Part shown: piece after piece, positions 40,501 through 51,574 of the stretch
Position numbering within the stretch: position 1 is the stretch's first letter
Layout of the letters: every line of letters begins with the position of its first letter
Origin: Crambe crambe
Lineage: Eukaryota > Porifera > Demospongiae > Poecilosclerida > Crambeidae
Assembly: GCA_963924555.1 (NCBI GenBank)
Contig: OZ004595.1
Span: 5,388,599-5,452,598, forward strand
Length of the DNA: 64,000 nt
Direction of reading: 5' to 3'
Program-made: the position numbers and the translations under genes
Notes under the pieces: model-generated
What the model saw: only the letters and a program-made list of their open reading frames with translations
What the model was told of the DNA's origin: nothing
Database searches by the model: none

Positions 40501-40648
40501 GGACTGGTCCATCAATAGTAGGTCCTGGCAGGGGGCAGTACTACTGTGATATGCTATGCACCTTGCCTATACTTACACTTTCTGCTGCTTCTGCTTTTCG
40601 GCTACGCTTGCTAGCATCAATGTTTCCACCGCTAGAGGTCTTTGACAT
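37502..40648 (-). CDS. coiled-coil protein of unknown family
   Basis: Not recognised. Twelve exons: 40648-40577, 40524-40417, 40362-40243, 40171-40053, 39853-39751, 39238-38939, 38766-38690, 38623-38560, 38440-38351, 38152-37976, 37820-37716, 37642-37502, giving 491 codons plus stop. It begins MSKTSSGGNIDASKRS, and nearly everything after residue 25 is heptad-rich Glu/Lys/Leu/Gln (for example LEKALELAKQELGET and KELKEKLKKCNQELKSLKKK), so a rod-like dimer is expected. The exon 3 donor is GC (AAG then GCAAGT). The exon 37820-37716 can also be read through an apparent 73-bp intron. I prefer splicing, because the GTAATA/TTTTGCAG sites restore coiled-coil sequence (LAREVWKLKSHLQDLQ). A SINE sits in intron 5. 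A centrosomal or ciliary role would be a guess. Confidence 0.75.
38234..38325 (+). repeat. dispersed repeat, copy 2
   Basis: Matches 26013-26103 (GTGGCCATGGTCTGG, GGAGATAGTCTAA, ATTATAGAACACA, AAATTCATC) in the same + orientation, in an intron of the coiled-coil gene. Confidence 0.7.
39335..39690 (-). mobile_element. tRNA-like SINE
   Basis: Read on the minus strand from about 39682, the element starts GGCAGTGAGTGGTTTGCACT (A-box-like) and has GAATTCGAGTCCCACC about 45 bp later (B-box-like), as in a tRNA-derived Pol III promoter. About 280 bp of unrelated body follows. (CATA)n tracts lie at both sides (39309-39331 and 39693-39730), either as tail plus target or as insertion into a CATA microsatellite. 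It lies in intron 5 of the coiled-coil gene. Confidence 0.65.
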
Positions 40649-40790
40649 CTTGGCCTAGCGCCTGAATTTCCCTCCATACATGACCTTTGAACTTTGTTCT
40701 TTGATAAGGGTCGAAAACGCACATGCACAATCAACATGAGTATTGTGTTTTCTTTATTGTACACCCTTTACCTATCCCTTGCTCACATGC
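40649..40790. promoter_or_regulatory. bidirectional promoter, coiled-coil gene / PPCDC
   Basis: 142 bp separates the two divergent start codons and must serve both genes. No core element was recognised. Confidence 0.6.
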
Positions 40791-42220
40791 ATGGAGGAGA
40801 AAAATGTCCTGATAGGAGCAAGTGGGAGTGTGGCAGCCATCAAAATCCCTGAGCTGGTTAAGAAATTGACAGAGTATCAAAGTTTAAAGGTATGATACAA
40901 CCAGCCATGCATACTGGTATACTGGATAATATGTTCTGTTGGTTTGTTTTTTTTTCTGCAGTTGAATGTCCAGGTTGTGAGTACTAAGGCAGCTCTGCAC
41001 TTTTTTGATCCAGATAAGATCACAGTAAAGTGTTACACAGATGCTGATGAGTGGGTGAGTGTGAGGATCAAAAAATAACTTGTTGGGAGTGTTGCTATTG
41101 TTACACAGACTTGGAGTAAGAAAGGTGATCCAGTGCTTCATATCGAGGTGAGATCAGGTGTACATAACACAGGTAGTACATAACACAGGTAGTCGGTAAT
41201 CTCAGTTATCAAACCTTTAATTCATGTGTAATATCATCTCGCTATCCAAACGTTAAGCGCTTACCAATGTTGTTTCTCCGCAACTCTGTATGCTGTAGAG
41301 CAGGAAATTGATACACAAAAAAAAACAAGGGGATTTTATGGTTCACACTTCAAGATTTGACCCCACAAAATATGTATGAAGTTATGAACTTCCTTTTTAC
41401 AATTCATAGTTGAGAAAATGGGCAGACGTGTTCGTGATAGCACCACTTGATGCTAACACGATGGCAAAGATGGCCTCTGGTCTCTGCGACAATCTACTGG
41501 TATTAAAATACATCCTGGTACTAAGATAAATATAATTCCAGTTCCAATTTTTTTGATACAGACGTGTGTGGTACGGGCATGGGACTCCAAACGTCCCCTG
41601 ATATATTGTCCGGCTATGAATACATTTATGTGGGATCACCCTCTTACTTTTTCACACATTTCTGCCCTCAAAGACTTTGGCTACATCCAAGTGCCTCCTG
41701 TTTCAAAGCTGCTGGCTTGTGGTGATCAAGGTAATATGCACAGTATGGCTCCCCTCTATTATATTAGTTGGCCTTGAGGCTTAATGTCTAGCCTGCCAAT
41801 ATAATAGCCTAATGTATCTGGACTGGACTCTCTCTAGCCTTATAAAGTAGCCTTGAGGCCTAATGTGGCCCTCTTTCTAGCCTTATAAAAGTACCTATCC
41901 ATGAGACCTGGTATGTAATGGTGTTTAACTTGCATCCTGTAATATTAGGACTTGTGTTTGAAATGAGGGGAGAATGTATTTATTGTTACTCAGCTAGTAG
42001 TTGTCTATTCTGCATCTGCTTGACTTTCGACTGTAGCCACAAGTCTTTTAGTGACTGGTATCACCGTGGAATGGATAGTGTTCGAAATAACTTCCACTAT
42101 CACATTCTCTCATAAGACCATACGGTTCATTGATTTTAGTGTCATTTTCATCTTACTGCAGGTGTGGGAGCTATGGCAGCAGTCGATGATATTATCAAAA
42201 CTGTGGTTGAAAATTTATAG
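40791..42220 (+). CDS. PPCDC: phosphopantothenoylcysteine decarboxylase
   Basis: A flavin-dependent decarboxylase that converts 4'-phospho-N-pantothenoylcysteine to 4'-phosphopantetheine in coenzyme A synthesis. Exons 40791-40889, 40962-41054, 41109-41147, 41410-41499, 41562-41730, 42162-42220 give 182 codons plus stop, within a few residues of the usual length. The N-terminal flavoprotein motif is VLIGASGSVAAIK. The catalytic histidine is in DPVLHIELRKWAD (about residue 75), followed by the substrate-binding APLDANTMAKMASGLCDNLL block, the PxMNxxMW motif (CPAMNTFMWDHP), and the substrate-clamp segment LLACGDQGVGAM. All key residues of the HFCD family appear intact. Divergent from the coiled-coil gene. 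Confidence 0.95.
41320..41385. repeat. fragment related to the palindromic element at 1418-1562
   Basis: GGATTTTATGGTTCACAC followed by AAGATTTGACCCCACAAAA resembles the right half of that element. It lies in PPCDC intron 3. Confidence 0.45.
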
Positions 42221-42497
42221 CAAAAATTATAATGTTAATAAACAACATGACAACGGAAAATAGCTATGAATGTACTTAATGACGTCATGATATCTAATTA
42301 AGCTAGCTCTAGCTGTGCAGCTCAGTACAGTACAGTCATGAAGAGAAAGATCGGAGATAGATGAGTTTGAAAACCTCTGACAAGTACACCTTCAACTCTT
42401 TAGTGTCAATCTCGCTGGTGGTTTAGCAAGCTAGCTAGCTGGCTGTTAGCTGCCGAGAGTTTTTATCGGCCCTAAATCAGCCTACTCCTTAAAAGGC
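42221..42497. promoter_or_regulatory. PPCDC 3' end and CAMTA upstream region
   Basis: 277 bp between two same-strand genes. ATTATAATGTTAATAAAC follows the PPCDC stop. The CAMTA promoter is presumably here, with no specific element recognised. Confidence 0.35.
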
Positions 42498-45400
42498 ATG
42501 AGTTTAACGAGTTCTACTCTCCATTCTGAATGTTCTACCCAGCAAGGAAACGCTCATGGTTCTCACACAGCCGAAGCCTCGGGGAATGGAGTCGGCCTTG
42601 AGGCAAGACTTGAGGTAGGCGACAATATGAAGGAAGGTTCAGCCTCTACTGAGGGAGACAGGCTAGCAGAAAGTGAGATAGAAGAAAGGTTCTTCACAGG
42701 TAGGTAGGCCTGTGTGTATGTATGTGTGTATGCATAGCAATGAAACACTGACTGACTTACTTCAAAGATAATCAGTCCAGCTGTACTGAGCTAACGTGAA
42801 AATAATACATTGGTATATAACTCTCTATCAGCATAACACCAGTAACTAGAGAAAGAGAAAGATATGCACATATCGTTCACAGTGCATATCGTTCACAGCA
42901 ATACTGCCTTCCCTGTTTATATGCACATTTCAGATATTTCCTTGTCGTCATAAAGGAGACTCAGTTCCTGACACTAAGTTGTATCACCTATGTATGATAG
43001 CACCATTGATCTCCTTTGCGGTGCTATTCCCTATCCCATATCTTCCAAGATAGTTTCTTCTCTTTTAATAATGTAATACAGTGTACTGTTACCATGCCAT
43101 TGCCATGGAGATTAAACTATACCACCCCCTCCTAATAACTATGAGGGACACACCAAACTGCCTCTTGATTTGTGATGACTACAGCTAATCAGTACAGTAT
43201 AGAGGGGAAATACTGGGCTGCCCCTTATATATTATGACCTAATTAAATCACACATTGAGTCTATACATGTAACCGCATACCCTTCACCTACTGTAGCTCG
43301 ATGTCTTAGAGCTTGTTTCATACTGTACAAACTTCTTATCTATTATCTATTCTGAAGATGAAATTTTGACAAACAATGGTTCAATGGAAGAGATATTCAA
43401 TTCTACTAAGCAACTATGAGCATCAATGTACTGTAGCTACACTTTTACTCACAACTACTTAGTCGAGGGCTAGTATACATAATTTATGGTTAGGGGTTAA
43501 ACAAACAATAAACAATGCTTCGCTACCACAGTTGCAACTTCTCACCTTGCCTGAACTCGTGTTTTAGCAGGAAAAAAAATCACTAGTTGGAACGTCCCAT
43601 GTTATTTAAAAAGAAAAGCTGTGAAGTGTTTTCGTTTCAAAATGTAAGAAATAGTGACGATTTATGCCCGTGTACATGTGTCTGAGATGGGAGCCTACGA
43701 CGTACGTGTGAAAGTCAGGTCCAATGCCCTTGAAGCATATAATAATAAACATTATTATTATGTTAAAATAAGCAGATCCAAATGAACAATGCTGGCTCTT
43801 TATTCAAACTTTTCAGATGGTCGTCGAATTGATGTTGGAAATGGCGGTGATGTGATGCTAACCTTTGACCTTGGCAATGGTCAACAGTGGAGGAAAAGGG
43901 TGTGGCCTCGTAAGGGTTACCCGACAAAGCTCCTGAGATGGAATTCAGTGGAGGTGCGTTGTTTAGAGGGTTCTTCTTAGAGGGCAGCGCTGTACACTTT
44001 ATTAGAGATATTGGAACATCTCGGTGGAGAGAGCTTTGTTAGTGTATGTAATGCACACCAAATGCCTCAATGGAGGTATTGGGATAGAGGGCACATCTCA
44101 GTGGAAAAGTTTTGTAGAGTAACAGCAATCCCATGGGAGATCAGAATAGCATTTGCTGCATGCCTGGACCTGGTGTGGTTTTGACAATGCCTGGATCCAT
44201 GGACCTGGTGTAGTTTTGACAATGCCTGGATCCATGGACCTGGTGTGATTTTGACAATGCCTGGACCTGGTGTGATTTTGTTTATTTTGTTGTTTTTTTG
44301 TTTGTTTTTTATTGTTTTTTTTATATTGTTAGTTTTGTTTCATTTAGTGTGTGCATGCACATGTGCACAGCTGTTAGTTTAGTTACCTTTCTGCTAAGTG
44401 TATGATTTCTAACAGGTGGGCATGGTAGGTTGGCTGGCTACTTGCTCTACCTTATACTGCTCATTCAGTTGGATACTAGCCCCAGCCAGCTGCTAGTTAT
44501 ATAACACTAACTTCTCACTCAGTTATTGGTGGGTCATTCAGCCTGGTTAGCCAGCCAGTACACCATAGCTAGTCTTCCTAACTTATTGCTCACTCAGTTG
44601 AGTGCTTCGTCATGAAATTTAATATTTGCAGGAGATTCTCAGCTACTTGATCAGCTTCGACCGGCAGGATGAATGGATATCCACTGAAGTACCCTTAAAG
44701 TAAGTTCATAAGAAAATAACCTCCTGACCACAACTACCTACATGCACTTTGACCCCTGCTCATCGCACAACAGCTATTGGTGTGTTTATCACCTCTTTTC
44801 GAATGACATAAAGGTTTGACTATTCATCTCCATTCAGGCCAACCACCTGACCCATTGTTGGGCTTCATTAATACAGTGGATAGTCTTTGATATTTTTAAA
44901 ATAAGGTCATAGGTAGGACTCTTTAATGAGAAGATCCAGATTAAGGTCATAGGTCGGAGTCTTTAATAAGAAGGTCCAGATTGAGGTCATGGGTAGGACT
45001 CTTTAATAAGAAGGTCCAGATTAAGGTCATAGGTCGGTGTCTTTAATAAGAAGGTCCAGGTTGAGGTCATGGGTAGGACTCTTTAATAAGAAGGTCCAGA
45101 TTAAGGTCATTGGTAGGACTCTTTAATAAGAAGGTCCAGATTAAGGTCATTGGTAGGACTCTTTAATAAGAAGGTCCAGATTAAGGTCATTGGTAGGACT
45201 CTTTAATAAGAAGGTCCAGATTGAGGTCATAGGTAAGACTCTTTAAATGATTAATTACTTACCAGCTGCTTCTACTGGAGGCAACTATTCTAGACGAGTT
45301 CCACTGTGTAATTCTCAGTACAGGTTTTTAATAACTTACATTTGTGACCTGATATGCAATTATTTTTAATAATAATTGGCAGATTGCAACACATTTGTGA

Positions 45401-48400
45401 CCTGATATGGTGAAGATATGCAGTCTCCTAATATGAGTCATGGCATGCAAATCAATTATGTCTTCTCTTCTTTCAGGTCTCCCTCTGGTTCTATTCTTTT
45501 CTTCGATCGCAGCAAGGTAGGTTCCTACAGATTACTCTAATCCTTCAATGTTACATGCCAACTGCTCGCAGCCCCACCCCTTCATTCAATGTTGCATGTA
45601 CAGCCAGACTGCTCCACCCCTTTAGCATGTATGCTCCAGCCCCACCCTGTTGCATGTACAGCCAGACTGCTCCAGCCCCACCTCCTTGTAACTCCATTGA
45701 AATACCTTTGGTTGCTGTTATTATGGAAGGCAGATACAAACTTAGTAACCTAATGTTTATACTAATTCTAATTTAAGGCAGAGTGATATTGTCTGGACTT
45801 GAGCCCTAGTACCCGATGATAATCCTTATCCCAAAGCGTCAAAGACTAGATCAATCGAGGAAAAAATTGACTGGATGAAGAAAAAAAAATTAACTGGATA
45901 AAGGCAAAAATTGATTGGACAAAGGGAAAAAAATTGACTGGACACAGGCAAAAGCATAAGTGGGATTCGAGCAGTTGTATAAGCCAAGCCTATATCACAT
46001 GTTACTGAAATATTGTAGGAGGCTTGTTAGTATAAGGGGTAGTCCCACAGGAGTATCATTGCATTTAGCCACATTAAAATGCTCTCTTGACAATACTACT
46101 GAGGCAAAGTATTTGAAAGGTCTTGTTCTCCTACACAAGTGATGATAATTGAAGGTGTTCGATTTTCACTGTGCATTTAGCTAATTGGTACGCAGTTAGC
46201 AACTCCTTTACTTACAGTGGTAATCACAAAGTGAAGTCGTCAAGTGTTGCTTTCTATTTAGACAAAGAAATATCGAAGTGACGGCTATGACTGGAAGACA
46301 CGCAGGACCATGAGTAACACAGTGAGGGAGGATCGAATGAAACTCAAAGTGGGTGGATACCAGGTCAGTTCCTCAAAGTAATCCCTGTCTTGAATCATTA
46401 AACTTTTTTGTCTAGTTAGTTGGCATTGAAAATATCTAATGTATGTGGTCTGTTTTTCTCACTTATTTTGTTATGTTGTGGTTGGGTATGTACATGTTGA
46501 TTTACTGCACTGCACGTTCACTGCATGCATGGAGCATGTTCTATATATCTAGGGCGCATGTATGAGGTCCCCAGACCATACCGGATGCTTTAGTAGCTAT
46601 GAATATCATTAGCTGGTGCCTAGCGCCTGGCAGTACATTGGGTACGGATCTTCAAGTTTCCTTGCTACTTCTTAATTATGTACCTTTATTATATGGCGGC
46701 ATATTATGGCTAACTAGCTAGTAGATAGTTATATATATTTTTGCAGCTGGTCAGCCTCTCAGCCAACCCCCAGCCCACACATGTACATCAGATGTCCACA
46801 TGGACATGTCCCGCCTAGCCTCCCCGGGCCCACACACCTATATTCATGCACTGTACACTAATTACTTGACCATGTCATTTTTAATTCTCCAGTTGGTGTA
46901 TGGTTGCTATGCTCACTCTGCTTCAGATCCAGACTTCCATAGAAGAACATACTGGCTCATTCAGGTAACAGAACATCATGAATCTCAATTTTTGCTGTAC
47001 CCCTTTTCTAACCTGGTGACTTCATTTTGCATAGAATCCTAACCTGATAATGGTCCACTATTTGGACTGCTGTGAGTACAACACAGCTTCTGCCAAGGAA
47101 TTGGTAAGTAGTTAAGAAAGAGAGTCTCCTGCTATAATTACCAATTAAAAGGACTGTGTTCTGTGTGGATGGAAGGGAATGGCTTTTCTTTAATGAGGGG
47201 ATGGGCATAACATGACCCTTCAGAGTGAACTATTCCCTCAAGAAGATCCCTTGACTTGCATCTTTATTGATTTGCATCTTTGTTGAGCACTGGCTATTGT
47301 ATATAAGAGCATTTTACTCTGAGATGAGAAAACTTGCGATTTTTAGTTCTCCACTTAGTTTGCCATTCTGATCCCTAATCAATGGCCCCCTTTTGAACAT
47401 AATATTCTTGCAGGAACCATTGAATTTGGAGCCCTACTTGACCCCAACTGACTGGAGTTTGCTCGCCATAAGCGACTGCAACCTGTGTGCACTGCTCGAT
47501 AAAACCAAGACTGCAGATGCAACCAAAGTCCTTCTTTCTCAACTGCCTCTCATCCTCGGTTCAAATTTCCACCGCTCGGCCACCCTGGAAGAAGTCCTGG
47601 CTACCAATAATGCTGGATTGCCTGTTAATATGTTCAGAGACTCACGTTCAAAGAAAGCTATGTCGATGAAAAACACCAATACCACACCCACTAAAGAAAC
47701 CAGCATATTAGAGGATCTTAATCTTCAATTGGAAAGTGACACGCCATGTAAAGGTGTCTCGAATGGATACACAACATCGTCCAGTCCAACTAGCCCCACC
47801 CCAAATCAGGCAGAAGTGTTAAAAGTGTTATCAAAATCCCCACACATTGTTATGTGTTACCCGAAGGACGGCTCTGTGAGTTACATCCTGACTTTGCCTA
47901 TGGATGCCGCACAAAATCCACCCCTTCCTGGAATACCAGTCTTAAAGAAACATAGTTCTCCTTCTGATCCTTCTGTGCAGAATGGACTTGTGGGTGTGGA
48001 AGATATAAGGACTGACCAGCAAGCAAAGAAGGTTCTACTCAAGGGAAAGAGGAAGCAGGGAGTCTCAAAGAAAGGAAAGAACAAAGCAACGAGTGAGGAG
48101 CAAAACGATTTGCTGATATCACTGCAGCAGATGCTGAATGGGCTCATTAAACCCATTGACCAAGAACCTGAAGAAGGAAATGGAACGAGCACGCTGGAAT
48201 CGACTACGCACCCCACAGTGACTCCTCCCTCATTCATCCCACCAAACCCCATGTCCTCTACCACACTCTCTACTGCAACTCCAAGCATATCAATTCCTTC
48301 CTCTTCCTCATCCGAGCTGAAGATAACAGTCCAGCAAAGTGGGAGTCAGGTTGGAGATGGCGAGACCGGTAGTATGGATTTGCCGGAAGTACCTCTGTCA

Positions 48401-50611
48401 TGGTTGTTCCCTGTTCAAGACGACTTTAGTCCTGGAGGCACAACGATGGTACAAGATCTGCCATCATCTGTGAATCACCCAACGTCAGGTTACAACAGTG
48501 AAGAGATGTATCCTGAACTCCATCCTTTTATCAATAGCAATTTGACTCTGAATGACTCTGGAGGGATCGGAGTTTCGGATATGGGTGGCAGTTTGATGGA
48601 GACTTCGGCAGATGGGAACTTTGATTTGGACATCAATTCTGAGAACTGGCAGCAGCTGCTCCAGTGTCCCTTTAATTCTCCGATTATCCAATCTGACGAT
48701 AACAATCCTACCAGTCTGGAACACAATCAGACCTCATCGAATTCAGGTGATGGACACCGTATTAATATGGCCTCTCCTAATATGGATGTATGTACACAAC
48801 CTCCAAGTCTCTCCTCCACTGAAACACAGGTGATTCCTCAAGTGTTGGTCTCCGAGGCCCATTCTGATTCCTGGAACCAATCATGGCAAAGTGCAGATCC
48901 TCATTCCAAAATACAGTTGGGCTTACAAACAGGTAAGTGAAGCTGGGAAAAATCCACAAGTGGGATTACAATCACTGCAATATCCTTATATACAGGGAAC
49001 ACAAGTGTCCTGGCAACTCAGGCTGCTGCTACAGGCAACCTCTCCACACTCACCTCCAGTCCTGCCAATCTCAAGCCCTCCAACCCCTCACCTGTAACTC
49101 TCCCTCCAGACCTCCACGACTTCATCTTCCAATCAACTTCAACCACAGTCACGACATCTTCATCCTCCCTCCCTCTCCAATACGACTTAATACATGAAAA
49201 AGATAGCAACTTCCTCTCTCTCTCCCCTCGTTCTCACACGACCTCTCACTCCATCACTTCTACTCCTCTCTCCAGCATTTCATCAAACAGTCTCCACTTC
49301 CTCCAACAACCAGGAAGTGAAGAAGGTGCATCTAGGAAGATATCCGATGCAAGCATACACAGCGAACCTCTGTTAGAATGGGAACGTTCCAACAGTATCT
49401 CTTCCCCATCTTGTTCGTACACTCCAGAACAGGACCAGTTCCAACAACTCTTGCCTAGCCTCACGGATGCTGATGCGGCTTTTCCTGATTTCATGACAAT
49501 GACAGAATCAGACAATTGCTTCATGGAAACCAGTGGTAATAGCACCCGCAGTCCTGGTGGAGTAAGGCCAAACACTCCCAACTTTCACACCAGCCCCTCC
49601 CTCTTGCAAAATATCCCCAAGGGCATCCAGATGGGGCTAGGAAGCATGATGGAAAATCCTATGAACTCGCTCAGCTATCGAACTAATTCTCCTATTCCAT
49701 CCTCCCCCAGTGCTGCCTCTGTTTCCAGCTCCTCGTTGTCAGTCCAGGACATGTTTGAGGAGTCCCCTTCAGTGAGGGAACTCTGCGAGATGTTGAGTGA
49801 ATCCAGTAACATGCAGCAAACTGATTTCTCCAACATGACCTTAACAGGTTTGTGAATAAGATCTAGTGTTTTGCATTGTGAATGACAAAAACAGAAGAAT
49901 GCTAACCCTAATTCTTATCTTAGTCACCAATAATCATAGGGGCAACCCCTACTAGGACAGAAATGCTTAGACTAATTATATAATGTGTTTATATAATTAT
50001 TAGATTCAGAACAAGACCAGTTGTTCCATGCAGCTGAGATCATCCAGGGTGCCTTCAGGAAATATAAGGTCTATATATCTCTTTGCTGTGATCACTTGAA
50101 TGATTGGTTTGGCTATGGATTAGGTTCGACGACAGCTGAGGAACAAAGAGAAGAATGCAGCCTTGCTGATTGAAAAGTACTATAGAAGATATCGAGAGGT
50201 GAGCATAGACTGACCAAATGCTCATTCTCTGCAAGTGACACTCCTTGAGTGCATTGTAAGCATTGTGTTTCATGTTATCATTAGGCTAAGGAGCAGAAGG
50301 ATCAGGCAGCACGACGCATACAGCAGCAGTATAGGATTTATAAGCGCAGGGCAAGAGAACTGAAGGAACTCAGCAGAGCAGCCACTTTCATCCAACAGAT
50401 GTACAGGTAAGGACAACTTCAGTTAGAACCTCACATAGGTGTAGGAAGCAAATTTTATTAATGTGGGGGGGGGGGGGGGGGGGCACTACAGTCACACCTT
50501 ATAATATAGCCACACCCACACAACATACTCTGTTGAAGGAATAATTTTTTTAATAAATGAATAGCAAATCAAAAAGTAGAGGCCTTAATGTGCTTATGTT
50601 ACTGTAATCTG

Positions 50612-50651
<40 letters not shown>

Positions 50652-50802
50652 TCTATTCCTATGTGGCACTTAGTAACATTGCTAATCTAGACGATAGATG
50701 TAGGGTTTGCTGTAATCTTGTGATTGATTGCACAGATTTCAAAGAACTAGAAGACCTTTGACACATCCATATCAACGCCACCCCCATTCTGACAGCAGTT
50801 GA
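42498..50802 (+). CDS. CAMTA: CAMTA-type calmodulin-binding transcription activator lacking TIG and ankyrin domains
   Basis: Predicted nuclear, calcium/calmodulin-responsive transcription factor. Exons 42498-42699, 43817-43953, 44632-44699, 45477-45516, 46262-46363, 46893-46964, 47035-47103, 47414-48932, 48996-49847, 50004-50068, 50124-50198, 50285-50406, 50736-50802 give 1129 codons plus stop, all phases consistent. The CG-1 DNA-binding domain is spread over exons 2-7 (RWNSVEEILSYLISF, SGSILFFDRSK, KYRSDGYDWK, REDRMKLKVGG, LVYGCYAHS, FHRRTYWLIQNP, IMVHYLD). Exons 8-9 are long, Ser/Thr/Pro-rich and disordered. Exons 10-12 carry IQ-type calmodulin-binding helices (AAEIIQGAFRKYKVRRQL, AALLIEKYYRRY, AARRIQQQYRIYKRR). 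The TIG/IPT fold and ankyrin repeats that normally lie between CG-1 and IQ are not visible. A broken copy of exons 8-9 lies at 57637-58595. Confidence 0.9.
42700..43816. other. CAMTA intron 1, nothing recognised
   Basis: AT-rich unique sequence with short direct repeats (GCACATATCGTTCACAG repeated at about 42868). No exon or RNA gene seen. Confidence 0.4.
44155..44285. repeat. 36-bp minisatellite in CAMTA intron 2
   Basis: Three to four units of GACCTGGTGTGATTTTGACA followed by ATGCCTGGATCCATG. The rest of the intron (43954-44631) is T-rich and unique. Confidence 0.8.
44893..45246. repeat. 40-bp minisatellite in CAMTA intron 3
   Basis: Eight to nine units of AAGGTCCAGATTAAGGTCAT followed by TGGTAGGACTCTTTAATAAG. 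Units abut directly, with no unique spacers. Confidence 0.92.
45517..46261. other. CAMTA intron 4, short repeats only
   Basis: Contains duplicated CAGCCAGACTGCTCC / AGCCCCACC blocks (45580-45690) and three AAAAATTGACTGGA-type repeats (45865-45945). No exon seen. Confidence 0.4.
50465..50647. repeat. poly-G and poly-C tracts in CAMTA intron 12
   Basis: A G run at 50465-50483 and a C run of about 32 at 50616-50647 lie 132 bp apart and could pair. They flank AT-rich sequence. Confidence 0.85.
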
Positions 50803-51574
50803 AACACAAGTCAACTTATCTTCATTCATCTGACAGTCATAATTAATAATTGTTTATAATCATCATCATGGAGGGAAATGAATTATGAGTTATGTAGCAC
50901 CAGCTAGTAGTCATTGCTGCTACTAGTCTGGTCTAGAGGTGGTCTTGTTTAGGCACAGGACCATAGGTGAAGAAGGATGTCTATATTCCATCTCCTCCAC
51001 CTTGCTTCTCACCTAACACCTGATGGTGGGCATATAGTTGCTGTAGTTATGTAAACCAAAACATTACCTAGCTACTGGACCACACACCAATTTTCTAATA
51101 CAATTCATGAATTATGAATATTAGATTAGTATTTGATTATGGTGATGCACCTTTTCAGAAGGTACTGATGACTATCTCTGTATAGCAAGATAGTTTTCTC
51201 CTGATCACTGGACCATTCCTAGCCTAGTGCTGCTAAGTCACTCACATAGCTAATTCAAAAACAAAAAAAAAGAAAGAAAAAAAGAAGGAGAATAGCAAGA
51301 GGAAAAAGTTATAGCAATTATTGTTTGTCATGCTAACTATAATCTGGTGATGTGATGAATATTATTTTACCATGGACCCCCCATAATCTACCGAAGTTTT
51401 GTTGACAAGCTTTTTAGATCTCTTTAGCTACCTAGCTCTTCTACTGGCTCCACCATTAAAAAAGTGAGTTACTATTTTAGACTGCATAGTGTTAATGTTA
51501 AGTCTGTAGTTGGCTAATACTCTAATTTTATTGTTAGCTAGAGTAGCCATGACTACTCTATTTATGCACAGATA
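50803..51574. promoter_or_regulatory. CAMTA 3' end and ankyrin-gene upstream region
   Basis: 772 bp with no coding exon seen. About 51410-51574 is similar to 62200-62373 upstream of the second ankyrin gene (CTACTGGCTCCACC then TTAAAAA then GTGAGTT), so it probably holds the shared promoter and a 5'UTR intron. Confidence 0.5.
51464..51571 (+). other. predicted 5'UTR intron of ankyrin gene 1
   Basis: Donor AAAAAA then GTGAGTT and acceptor TTTATGCACAG three bases before the ATG. Both sites are conserved in the second gene (62250-62370). Confidence 0.5.

Noticed and set aside
44893-45246. CRISPR-like direct repeats
   Set aside because: 40-bp units abut with no unique spacers, inside a eukaryotic intron. 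It is a minisatellite.
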